Source: Ricordea florida
Lineage: Eukaryota > Cnidaria > Anthozoa > Corallimorpharia > Ricordeidae
Assembly (NCBI GenBank): GCA_949710005.1
Contig: OX453278.1
Location: forward strand, 2,292,501 to 2,356,500
Direction: 5' to 3'
Length of the DNA stretch: 64,000 bases
The first letter of the stretch is position 1. Each line of letters starts with the position of its first letter. Below, one piece after another: positions 24,201 through 37,400 of the stretch. Made by a program: the position numbers and the translations under genes. Under the pieces are notes generated by a model, which saw only the letters and a list, made by a program, of their open reading frames with translations, was not told where the DNA came from and did not search any database.

Positions 24201-26320
24201 GTCACGCAGTATTTTTGTCCGGTGTAAAATTTCGGAAAGAATTTCTCGTTCTAAAAGGAGAAGGGCATTTTGTATAACTACAGTGCACTCAACAGTTTCA
24301 GATCAGACATTCTAAGATAAATTATGGAAGGTGAATGAAGAAAAGAACGTGTTCTACTAACCATAATGTGTTCAAAATTGAGAACAATTCTGTTATCGTG
24401 ATTCAGCAGAAGGCTGCGATCAAGGAGGGTGCTTATCAACCGAGAAATGATGAATACTTCCTCGTCAAAGATACACTCTTCATCTGGGCTGCAAAAACAA
24501 TTAAACAGTCGCTTTGGTTCGTGTATAATTATTGGTTTCGGGCACATTAAAGCGGTGCTACATTTTTGTAGAGAAGACCTATAAATTACAAGCCAGAGGC
24601 GAGTGATTTCTGTTGTTGTTGTTCTCCCATTTCCAAGAAACAGATATGAAATTTTGTTCAAATTCTTCTCTATGTTTTTTTTTCCTTATTTATTTTCATA
24701 TTTCACGTATGTTATTATACTACACGCCTCGCTTAGCTCTGCTATTTGCGTGTAGTGTATACTGTACACTTATCTTTTATTTTGTAAATAAATTTGATTT
24801 GATTTGATTTGAAATAGATAGCTAGTTGAACCGCTGAAAACTATTGCAACGTGGTTTCATTTCCAGCCGCGTAGCAGCTCTCCTAAACCTCTTATTTGAA
24901 TGGACCTTTATGTGTAACTTTTCCATCGTTTTAGGGCTCGGAGCATTGTTTGTTTTGTTTGTTTTATTGTTCTTTGCTTGGGTATCGAACCAATAGTACA
25001 AGACCCTACGACAGCTGCTACAGTGCTCTTCATTCTGCACTCGTCTTAATGCGTATTCCACCATGGTGGACTATAACATGCTGTGTCGTTTAACAACAAA
25101 GTGTTACTGCAATTTTCTTCTCGCAAGTGGACTCGGTAACTACATGACACTAACGGATACAAAAAGACCCTTCCAGCTGTGTCATCTGTAATCGGTGTAA
25201 TATATGGAGCCATACAGCTAAACCTCTATATCTTGAAGAAAACACTACACAGAAGTGTCGAAAGATTCGGCTCGGTGAATTGCAACTTTTTAAAATACAG
25301 TCGACTCCCGATAACTCGGACCCTCTCTAAATCGAACCTGGTGCCAACTCGAACCAAAATCGATTTCCCATGGATTTCCGTCACACACACATTTACTATA
25401 ATTTTACCCTCGATAACTCGAACCTGCCGATAACTCAAACCAGCCGATAACTCGAACCTTTTTCAATTTCCTTTGTAAGTTCGACTTATATAGAGCTTAA
25501 GTCGACTGTACATTCATTTTCTCAACCAGAGTCGCATCATAGTATGTCTGGTACAAGTGTCATTATGGCCGCCGTTACGTACCTATGAAGGGGACAAGTA
25601 GTAGCTTTTCCAAGAGGAAAATGTGTCTTGTTAACCACAGGACTGTAAATCATGGTTAATGCAGTTACGTATTGTTCCACGTATTCAACTGGTTTTACAA
25701 CTGTGAAGACAATGGTGATAAAATAGAGTGAAATCAATCTGAGCAAACTATATTGAAATATTATTGGGTTAAAGAAATTTTGTTGGTTCCTCTTGGAACC
25801 TTTCATGTCAAGCTTTCCAGCAAGTAAAGGCTTCATTAAAAAGTAGGCAGGCCCATGGCAAAGTCATTTAAAGACGCAAGCTCTTAATTGTTAACATAAA
25901 TAAAAGTTGACCCATCACAATGGCATGTATAAAAAAGACAGTGAAACAAGAGAAACAAAAAGAAAATTTGGGACCTACAACCCTGGTCAAAAGGTTTGGG
26001 CAAGAGAAAATGAGGAAAGAGAACATAGCCCCGTCTGTTATGATAAGGGCGGCAGAATCTATTTTTAGCGCGGAATCTATTTATATCTCGTTCCGTGGCT
26101 GCGCGGTTTCCCCATGGCGCATTGAAATTACAACTACGTGTTGAGAAGGACATCAGCCATTGGTTAGTTGAAATAGTTTCGGGATCTAAAAATAGATTCT
26201 GTCCCTTATCATAATGGAGAATCCAGTATGGAGGTGTATTCTCTTTCCTCATTTTCTCTTGGTTTGGGACAATCCCTTCTAGACATAAATTTACTAACAA
26301 TATACATGAAAAAATTACTC

Positions 26321-26353
<33 letters not shown>

Positions 26354-29300
26354 TGCAACACCAGTGCAAAAAGTGTTCACCAGTGCAAATTACACATCGA
26401 TATTCTGGATTATGATATTCTTTATTTTCAAACGAACCGCTTTGGGTTCGTAGCGTTATCAGCTGATCTTCATCGGCCAATCAGTAAATAAAGTGCCAAA
26501 TTCGCGTCAAATTCTCACTTCCTGTCCGCAATGAGATCTTCAGGCACTTCCTCCAGGCGAATTTTTTCATCAGTTTATATTATTGATAAGTAATCATACG
26601 GTTTTTCTCGTTCAATTTGGAATTAATTTGCACTTGTGAGTTTTGCACTCGCCGAAGCGGCTCGTGCAATTTCAGCTTTTTGAAAAGCTCACTCGTGCAA
26701 ATTAATTCCAAATTGAACTCGAAACCGTATGATTACCTTTACAAATAAAACGGTATTTTAACAGTAAATATAAACGGTATACATAGCCATTTTTTCTCAC
26801 ACGAGAAATTATCGTGTATCATTGGCTTAGAAAATTTGCTATTGCCTTTCGATGTGTAAGTTACACTGGTGTTACACTTGAACTGCACTGCTCTTGGCCA
26901 ATCAGAATCGAGTAATTTTTTCGTGTATATTATTAACTGCAATATTTTATAAAATGCTCCAAGTGCTTCTGGCCAGGATTGTAGTTCTTCCCTGATCTGT
27001 ATTCTCACAAGCAGGAGCCAATGGGCGCCTGTCACAAGCTAATCATTATCTTACCGTGCCGACATTAAGATTGAATTGTGACGACAAAGATGACATTAAG
27101 ATTGGATTGTGATTGTGACGACGACAAAGATGGCTCGAATCTATACTCGTGAGTGTATATAATTCAGTTCACTAATTTGCCCCCGTCCGTCCCTTAGCAA
27201 TATTTACATGTAACTGCAGCTTTCCAACAAAGTAAATACTTGCTTCGTTTCTGACGTTACCTGTTTGGCGGGTTTTCCACGACATTATAAAACCAGACCT
27301 GTTCTCCGATTTGTCCGTTTGAAACACGATCAAAAGCCACCTTCCTAGAGACTCGACTTCCATGGCTCTCTGGTTCCCGCAAAGTCTTTGTTTGAGTTGG
27401 TAGTTTGTGTTCGGGGTTTTCCCCTCAAAAAACTCCACGAAATCGTAAAAACATTTTTTATCTTTTTCCAGATGAAATCTTTCCAGGCTTAGAACCACTG
27501 ACTCATTTATAGGAGCTTCCAGGAGCCATTCACAGCGTACGTCATTCGGGTAGTTCCTCGGAAAAAAGGGCGTGGTAATGTTTCCTCCGCCAGTTAAGAC
27601 ATCACCACAAACTGGAAAAATAATTATAACACGTAATAAAAATGAATGTAAACAAATAAATTACAGGCTAACTAGGTTCCCACCTACCGCATTGTCTGTC
27701 CTCCTCGCGTGGCCCGTCGCACTTTCCCCCGTACTGAGGGGCCGGGTTGTTGCATTGTCTTTTTCTTCGCTGTCGGAAGGTAGCGTCACATTTGTCCCAA
27801 GGAGACCAGTGGGAGTAGTTTCCATTAACTGAATACAGTGATAAGAAAAAAAGTAACCATGGTAACAAGCCAAAGTGATTAACAAAGACGGTCCCTCTAT
27901 CTTATTAGAGAGTTTTAAGAATCTCGACGAGGACGACTTCTAAAACGCTAATAATAGGACTGAGTATATAACAACTCAGCAACTTTGGAATTTTGAGTAA
28001 TCTGACTGGCTAACCATGTCGGGATATTCAGCAGTATTCGCTTTCTACGAGGTAAATAGTGCCGGGGCTTCTGGGAAATTCTTGTGTATGTGAGTTTCGG
28101 TAGAATAAAAAAAGGCTCGGTTTACAGCTGTTTCCGTGGGATGTCACTGACTTTGCTTCATTGGTATGTACTAAAAGACGTATTGTCTTCAATCTCGGTG
28201 AATAATGACTTAAGGCAGGAGCCCATCACCCGGAGCCTCCACACACACTATATCCTTGAGTCAACCTTTGCTCGTATCTTTTCATTTTTAGAACAGTCTC
28301 AAGAGAATATTTTGTGAGACGCTATCACTGGTTTGTGACTGCATGTGACGTAAAAGAACAACTTTGTTCTGATTGGACGGTACAATGCATTCGCGGGAAT
28401 TCGAACGACTAAAAATAGAAAGATACGGCAAAGGTTGTCTCCTAGGGTTTATAAGGGACATGGAGGCTCCGGGTGATGGGCTCCTGCTTAATGAATATTC
28501 TGTCATTATCCGCGTCGAATTCAAAGAATAATTGGTAATTCATGAACCGTACCAAGGTCTATTGGCCAGTATTAAAAGCTAAAAAACAGGTTTAAAATGA
28601 CTTACCAACATTTCCGTGTATGGAATAGATGGTCTCGTTGTTCACCTGCAGAACACCAGTTGAGCCGTTGATTATTGCATGCTGAATAGCTTGAACAATG
28701 TTGTTCCCAGAAATGGAAGAAAAAATTTCCACGTCCAGATAAAAAGTCGCTTTGACGCCGTTAGACGACGCAGCCCTGAAGCAAAAATGAAGTTTTCAAG
28801 TCATAAATAAACAATTTTGCACATGTCGTGTCACCAACTTAAACTTAAACTCAAACTCAAAGTCGTCCTCAGTTATTGCCTACCACGTACGCCGATTGTA
28901 AAAAATACGCCGATTGGCGATTATTCGGGATCAGCGGTAACGGGTTCCTGCCCGGGTTCAAGGACAGTGGTTAAAAAGCTGCTGGGTATGCGCTATGACT
29001 TCAATGCTTTCTTCCCGCCATTCGATTGTCAAAATGGCGGACGGTCACATGAACAGCAGTAACCTAGCTCCGATCAATCTCAGATTTAAAACAGGATCCT
29101 GCTTCGGTTCCTGTTGGAAATATAAACTCCAGACGATACTTACCTGAATTTAAACGTGTGGTAGCAGGCGTGGCGAAGTTCGATTGTACTTGGCAGCTGA
29201 CAAGGAGAACAAAATGAATTAATTACAACAACAAAATGAAAATAAAGTCAAGTAATGTAAAGTTGGGTTTATATGCGCAGAAAATTTACCGTTTCTTTCA

Positions 29301-32300
29301 GTTGCTGAACTAGGTCTTTATAGTCACTTGTTGACTCGTCGTTTAGATTGTTGTTGAAAGTTCTGTTCGTTACAGTTAGATGTGTTTCAAATCGCTTAAC
29401 TGCAATAGAATGAAAAAAATGCTGTAGTAAGAAAAAAATATACCATTCTGTTCAGTAACACGCAGATTATCTATTACGATTTTTATGAAGCACCCAACGA
29501 AAACTCACACTGCATGGTTTGATCCACAGATGAAAAAGTTAGAATCACACTGTATAGTAAAACAAACAGTACCACAGTACAGTACTGTTCAGTAGCTTTA
29601 CAAAGAATGGTCACACTGCATGGTTTGATCCACAGATGAAAAAGCTAGAATCACACTGTATAGTAAAACAAACAGTACCACAGTACAGTACTGTTCAGTA
29701 GCTTTACAAAGAATGGTCACACTGCATGGTTTGATCCACAGATGAAAAAGCTAGAATCACACTGTATAGTAAAACAAACAGTACCACAGTACAGTACTGT
29801 TCAGTAGCGTTCTAAATACCAACAGCTAAAATTCTCCAATTCGAGCAGTTAGAATGAGTTACTTACAATCAACCCTTGCCTGTCCGCAGCTCTGAGCCAA
29901 GGTGTTCCTTCTGAAGCGAGTGTGATGATACAGGAGTTGGAATTCTTGAAACTCGTCGTCCCCGTTTTGTGCCAAGTCTAATGTCACTTCGATTTCAACC
30001 TCTCTTCGTTTTCTTGAGCTGGGTGCATCTTGAAGTGTAGCTTTACAAAGAAGATGAGATAATTAAAATTCCAATTCTCGCGTGGTTCTGAATTCCCCTG
30101 GGGTTTCTTCTTACCAGGAAAGAAATTTGTTCACGAAAGGACTTCACACGATATAACTAATTCTCAAACTCACTAATAACGCAATAGGGAAAGGCAACGG
30201 AAATCAGGCAGCGTCACGTGTTAGAATATATGATGAAACACGACTCGTTTTTGCATCGCTAATTTCTCTTTCTAAATAATTTCTCTTGAGAAGCCATATC
30301 TAACACTCGGTACACGTGTTTCATGACATGTCAAACACCTCGATTTTCGCCAAAAAATACTCCGCTGTGTATCGTATTTTCAGCTCTCTTCTCGATCCAT
30401 TACTTGAAACAGTTTTTCGCTACGGTACAGAAATGGCCTGACATAGCAGGAAACAATGTCAGTTCATCAGAGCTCAGCCAAAAGAAGTTGAACCTATGAC
30501 CTTGTGACCACTAATTTGGACACACTAATGAGCTATTAGATGCTGGTCCGAATAAGGCTGTTAAACAAGGTCCATGTGACAAACATCTTGCATACTGCTT
30601 CGATGTCTAATCTTAAGGCAGAGAATTGCAAATGTTAAGACCTTAGTGGGAGAAAGTGAGCCGTGTATAGAAGGAGTAAACGGGAAACAAAACAAACCTT
30701 TCGGAAAGTAATTCTCTTGTATAAGAAAACGTAATGACACTAACTAAGGATCTTAAATGCTCACAATAGTGTTTTTCTAAATCCGATAATAATAATAATA
30801 ATTTTAATGATATTTTAACGGGAAGCTTTCTCACCCGCCCGTAGGTGATCTACAGAAAGGTCCCGATCCAAAATAGCATTAAATTATTATTAAAAACATA
30901 TATATATATATATATAAATATACATACACAAATTAAAAAATATATTAAAAATACAAAAGTAAATTATAGACTAATAGATTTAAAAAAATTACTTTTAAAC
31001 TGACATATGGTGTCAGAGTTCTTCAAGTCACTGTCCAAGGCATTCCAGTCTTTAAAGGCATGATAACAAGTTCTCTGTTTACCCCAGTTTCGTTTTACTG
31101 TTGGAAGTCTAAAATGATCTTTGGAGCGAGTGTTATATCTATGAACATCGCTATTTCTAGATAATTCCAATTTGTGAGATGTAATTCCAATCACACATTT
31201 ATAAACATACAAGCAGCGATGGAAGTGCCTGCGTTGATTTAAATTTAACCAGCCAAGCTGACTGAGAGCATCGTAATAATAATAATAATAATAATATTTA
31301 TAATAACAATAATAATAATAATAATGCAGTAAAGCAGAGATTGAAAGCCTTGTTTCGACGGTACAGTTGATTAGCCAAGATATAGGAATGGAATTTGGGG
31401 TAAAGAAATGTGGTGTTGTGGTACTGAAGCGGGGGAAGTTGTGCAAAAGTGAGGGTATTAACTTGTTAAATGGACAGACGATAAAGGAAGTTGATGAAGA
31501 AGGTTACAAGTATCTGGGCATTCTAGAGCTGGACAAGTTTAAGGAAAGGGAAATGAAAGAAATATTTCGAACAGAGTACTTAAGGCGGTTTAAACTTGTC
31601 ATGAAATCTCAGCTCAATGGTAAGAACAAAATCAAAGCAGTAAATACTTGGGCTGTGTCGCTCATGAGGTATGGAGCAGGAACAATTAATTGGAATAAGG
31701 AGGAACTTCAGGAAATAGATAGGAAGTCTAGAAAAATCATGACAATGAATAAGGAACTACACCCTAGAAGTGATGTTGCCAGAATATACGTACCCAGAAA
31801 GAAGGGAGGAAGAGGCTTGATCAGTTGCGAGTGTTGCGTTAGGAGGGAAGAGAACAACTTGAGTTGGTATGTAAGGAATAGTGAAGAGGTATTACTCAGG
31901 AAAGTTGGAGATAGTAATGTAGTCAACATCTCAGACGCTGTGGACCCAAAGAAGTTCAAAGTGAATGAAGTAAAGGAGATGGAGAATGAATGGAAGCGGA
32001 AAAGAATGCATGGGCAGTATGTGAGAGAAAAGGAAGGTATTGATTGGGATAGAACTTGGCAGTGGATTGCTAAAGGAGATTTGAAAGGATGTACTGAGGC
32101 CCTGATATGCAGCGCTCAGGAACAATCTTTGAGAACAAATTATACGAGATTTCATATTGATCACACAGCAGAATCCCCTTTGTGTAGAATGTGTGGTAGT
32201 AAGGGAGAAACGGTGGCCCATGTGGTGAGTGAATGCAGTAAGTTGGCGCAGACAGAATATAAAGGCAGGCATGATAACGTGGCACGGTATATTCACTGGC

Positions 32301-34379
32301 AACTTTATGGTAAATGTGGATTGGAAAGAGCTAATTGCTGGTATGAACAGAAACCGGAGGGAGTGGTGGAGAGTGAAAATTTCAAAATACTGTGGGACTT
32401 CACAATCCAGTGTGATCGGAAAATCGAGGCTAGAAGACCAGACATTGTCTTTATTGATAAGAAGGAGAGAGAGGTTGTTGTGATTGATGTTGCCATCCCA
32501 GGTGATGACAGGGTGAAAGAGAAGGGACTCGAGAAGGTAGAGAAATACCAACTATTGAAAAATGAAATTGCAAAAGTCTGGTGCATGCGAAAAGTCATCG
32601 TAGTGCCTGTTGTCATTGGGGCTCTTGGAGCCGTATCAGTCAACTTTAAGGAGCACATGAAGCGAATCGGCGTGAACGTGAAGCTGGAAGTTATCCAGAA
32701 AACAGCACTGTTGGGGACAGCAAAGATACTAAGGAAAGTACTGACTCTGTAAAAAAAGAAGGAAAAGAGAGTCCTGGGACCTGTGGTGACTTGTTGTAAC
32801 CCGCTCCAAAGGACTATATACCAGGCTGAACATCCTAGTTTAGCCTGAGTCTACAAGGAATGGACATAATAATAATAATAATATACACGAGAAAATTACT
32901 CTATTGTAATTGGTTAACAGCAGTTCAAGTGTAATACCAGTACAAATTACAAAACAAGATTTGTTCACGTATAATTATTAACAAGTAATCAAGCGGTTTT
33001 CTCGTTCAATTTGTGATTCACTTGCACAAGCGAGTTTTTCAAAAAACTGAAATTGCACTTGCCAAAGCGGCTTGTGCAATTTGAGCCTTTTGAAAAACTC
33101 ACTTGTGTAAATAAATCACAAATTGAACTCGAAACAGTGTAACTGCCTTTATTGATAAAAGTGTTTTGCTGTTCTTTACTTCTTAAGGAAAACTGCGAAA
33201 TGCTGGTTGTCTGTTCAAAATTTCTGATGTTGCATTTAAAACCATTTGAAACAGTGGTTTACTCACCATTCTTAACAATCCTTGGGCAGGCAAATGTTAA
33301 TTCAATGTCATCAGTAAATTTCTCTACTGCTTCGGCAATGTACTCGTCAGATCGATTGGGGAGCCTGGCCTTCTTCTCACTTAGACAGTCATACTTTACC
33401 ATCATAAGAACTGAAAAAGAATTTAAAACATTTCAGTCCATGTTCCTCTGGATCCAGTCCCTAGGTCTTGTTCTATGGAAACCCAGCTGGCGAGTTTACC
33501 GAATAAAAAGAATAATTCCAGACATGGTTTCGAGAGACTGGTGAATTGAATGGACAAATAGAAAAATGTCGGATAGAAGGATACGAAACGGGATTGTTCA
33601 AGGCATCCCGCGGGAACAGGACCTAAAAATTACAATGACGACGTATCCATTTACGTTCGGTTAATACAATTCTGGAACTTGACATTCTAGTACGAGGAAA
33701 GTGCAAAGAAACTATTCCATGTTTTTGAAGGTTACAAACTTACAGTATAAACGAAATTTTAAGTAAATTCCATTCTGCATAAAAAGGGGGAAACTTGATT
33801 CGAATCGCTTTACTTCGGGAATACCAATGAGACGCTCTTCTGGATGAGCTACGATGCAATGCACGCTGGGAACAGGTCAAAAGTGGCTCCAAATTTACTC
33901 GTTTTTTAAAAATAAAAAATATAATCATTTTTAGTAAAAATCTGCTAGTACACTGATGGAAATGCCACAATCTGATTCGCTGAGCTACTGCAGACTATCA
34001 GCCATTAGAGTGCAGTACTTAGTTGAAGATCGTTTTCAAAATGGCGACGTATTCGCGCTTTGGCGAAGGTTCGCAGGAAGATTTTGTATTTTGGAATTTT
34101 TTTCACCGGCACATGATTAGTTTACTATGATTTTTACTAAAATTATTAAATTAAATTATTTAACAATTCGATTATTCGCTCCCGATTTCAATGAGGTGAC
34201 TGTTAATTCGGCCTTCGGTCACTTCAACTATCGCCACATAGAAATCTCGAGCTCATAATCTAATTGTTAAATAGACATAATTTGCACGGCATTGAAAAAC
34301 CGAATTTTCGAGGATATCATCCTTGTAGTACAACAGCTCTGACAGAACATAAAACAGCTTATAAAGCACCACCAGCACC

Positions 34380-34410
<31 letters not shown>

Positions 34411-37400
34411 CCACCACCACCACCTGGGGAAGCTTTGCTAATTTCTACCTACCTAAGCTTTCAGTGGCTTTGAAAATGCTTACAGATGAGTTTCCTGTAT
34501 CGTTGTATTTCTGTAAAATGTCCCTGCCTTCGTCAATCAGTGTCGAAAATGTCTTGATGATGTTAACATCTATAGGTTGAGAGTCTGTTGTGTCTATTTC
34601 CTGCAATATCTTGCTTCCCAACTACAACGAAAAAAAGCGAAAATTTAAACCAAAAGCGTGTGTCAGTGAGAATGTTAGATGAAGCACCTCTTAATCTTAC
34701 GTTATGGTGACATGATTCCGTTACCATGGTTGCCAAAACGTTGATGCATACCTCTTCAACCAGTGACCCCAAATATTCAATGAAGTCTGCTTGTACCGGG
34801 CTGATCTATGGATATAGTAGGAACAAAAAAGTCAAAGCTTGGTAACCATGTGGACACATGGTGGGAGAGAAACAGTGCGGTTTGTGTGCTGTTGGCAAGG
34901 AAATTACACAGTGCCATCAGCCTGGCTCGAACCTACTTGGTCAACCTTGTCTCAGCCCAACACATTAACCTTTACACTGCTGACACCAAACAACGCTTTT
35001 TTGGGTCAAAAAACTGGCTTTTTTTAAAGCAGCTTGCAGATGCGTTGGTCTAGTCTTTCCCTCGCAAATAAGGGCATATAATTCATGGTAGGCCACCACT
35101 TTAGTCAACAAATATAGTGTTTACAGGGGTGTACAAGGGTTTACAAAGGTATATCCTTGTAAACCCTTGTATACCTCAGTAAACTGACTATATGGTGACC
35201 TACCATGAATTATATGCCCAAATAAGCGGCGACATTAAAAACGGCGCTATTTATAAGCAAAACAAAACCCACGAAAACAAATTGTACCTCAGGTGAATTC
35301 AGCAGTAACAGTAGACTGGACGCGTCTACTGAGTTGCCGGATGCAGGGGACGTCGCTGATGAAGTCATAACCACTTCGTCAATCCCGGATATAGTGGCTA
35401 ATTCGTCCACCGAAGCTGTGCGAGGTGTCTTCTCTAGGGAACCGCTGGTACTCAACGAAGGTGACGGCTGAATCATTGTGGATTGCACTAAAAATAAAAG
35501 AGAGCAAATCTTTCCATTGTACAAATGTGCGATACAATGTCCGAGTCTGAGAGTGAAGAGGTTAAAAGGAGGAGTACACAGTGTGACTAAAGCCGGGATT
35601 GACTGTGGAAGTGACAGAGTTAAAAGAATTCATGAGTAAAGGAGGTTCAAAGTTAGAACCACACTGTGACACTCATTGTTTGACCCTTGTTCTGAAAAGG
35701 TAAAATAGTAGAACCACAATGTATGACCCAAGGTCTAATACTGGGCGTGAAAGGGCAAAACATTAGGACCAAATTGTATTGAGGCTAATACGTTAGAAGC
35801 ACGGCACTCTGTATGACGTCGACACATAACTTGAATTCAGGAGTGGAAGGGTGACAAATGAAATGCAATATGTCTGACAAGGAATCCAAGGTTGAATCAG
35901 GGAGCAAAACTGCTAACTCTAGCTGCTTGTTGCACTTGATAATGCGGAAATGATTTTTTCCCGTTATCTTGCTTTAGTTTCGATATGGGAATAGTTTCCT
36001 TTGCAATTCTTTTTATTCCCCATGACCTTTGTTTGTTTTATTCACTTTGTTTATTATTAAACTAAGCACGAATAAAGAAGAGCGTGTAGTTGTTAAACCT
36101 GTTTTTCTAGTTGTTAAACCCGTTTTTGGGAGGACATGCTAATGTCCGACCTATGTAACTGAGAAGCGAGGTGGTCCTCAGGCAGGCTGGGCGGAGGCTG
36201 AAGGTTGGAGGTTGGATGGCTGTTCAAGCTGTGCAAAATGTTCTGTTTAGGGGGAGTGGGGTGAGGCAATTGTGAGTAAAAACGTGATTCAAGCTGCCCT
36301 TTAGAGAAATAAAGATTGCGTATTAATGTAACTAAAGGAAAAGATCATACAGGATCGAGAGAGATATATCTTGATCGTTCTGGTCTAAAATAAATAAAAT
36401 TCAGGCCCAACTGGAATCACCCACTCTCCCCTCATCAGCCCCTGAAAGTTCAATAGTCGCCCCCAAAGAATGTGGCGCAGTTGTTTACGTGAAGTTCTTG
36501 AGCAAGTTGTTGCGTACTTGAGTTGGTTTTCGAAAGGTCAGTATTTCTTCTTTGTTTTACTATTTGTACACATATACAAAGACATTGCGTGAGAACGGGG
36601 ATCGATACTCAGGTGAATTTCTGACTTCGATCGCGAGCCCGTATCTCGTAGTGATCGCACGATTGTGTGACTTTGAGATAACTTTGAAACATTCTTGAGC
36701 AAACTGGGTGAACGGAGTATAATTTGAGCTAATATATCGAGAATTACCTTCAGAGTTGTTCATTGGAACGTGGAACTAGTTCTGACCACCTAAATCTGAA
36801 GTTGATGTGGGCAAAACAAAGGTGAAAACCGAGGAAAACAATGCGTAGCAAACTCTTTAATTTCCATTATTTTTGAACACCATAGGCTGATTCGCAGTGC
36901 TGCTGATATGGCCGAGATCTTACAGATAGGAGATTCTTTATACACTTTGCTGTCAAAGTGCACTGGTCAAACGTTTTTGCTTCTGTGTGAATTACCAGAG
37001 AACGTGTCCGTATTCAACATTAATTTTAGTTTACACTACAGTGAAAGTTTGGCAGGTAATGTCAAAGGTCATTTAATGAATAGCATAACTCAAGTTGATG
37101 AAGGTTTACATCCGTATGTTTCTTTAATGGAGGCCCTGGAATCCATACTTTTTTGTATGAATTATAAATCATGTTTGCTTACAGTTGAATGTAACACTGT
37201 GGCTATTTTTAAAACAAGCAATAGTTTATTTAAAATTTTTGATTCCCACAGCAGAAATGTTTGGGGGCAATTTGATACATCAGGAACTGCAGTACTTTTA
37301 GAGTTTGCATCAATCGAGAGTATAGTTAACTATATTGAAGCAGTTTATCCTAATAAATCAGTGGTACCATTCGAAATTCTAGGTGTTAGAGTTTTTACAA

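Noticed and set aside
31931..32551. 206-residue minus-strand ORF
   Set aside because: Shadow of the LINE nuclease frame on the opposite strand.
34264..34473. Poly-proline ORF
   Set aside because: Translation of a (CCA)n microsatellite inside an intron.
36560..36763. Alternative first exon of the aGPCR (MNNSE with a GT donor)
   Set aside because: The phase would also fit, but it has no signal-peptide-like sequence and the exon at 39353-39416 has better splice sites and a hydrophobic segment.
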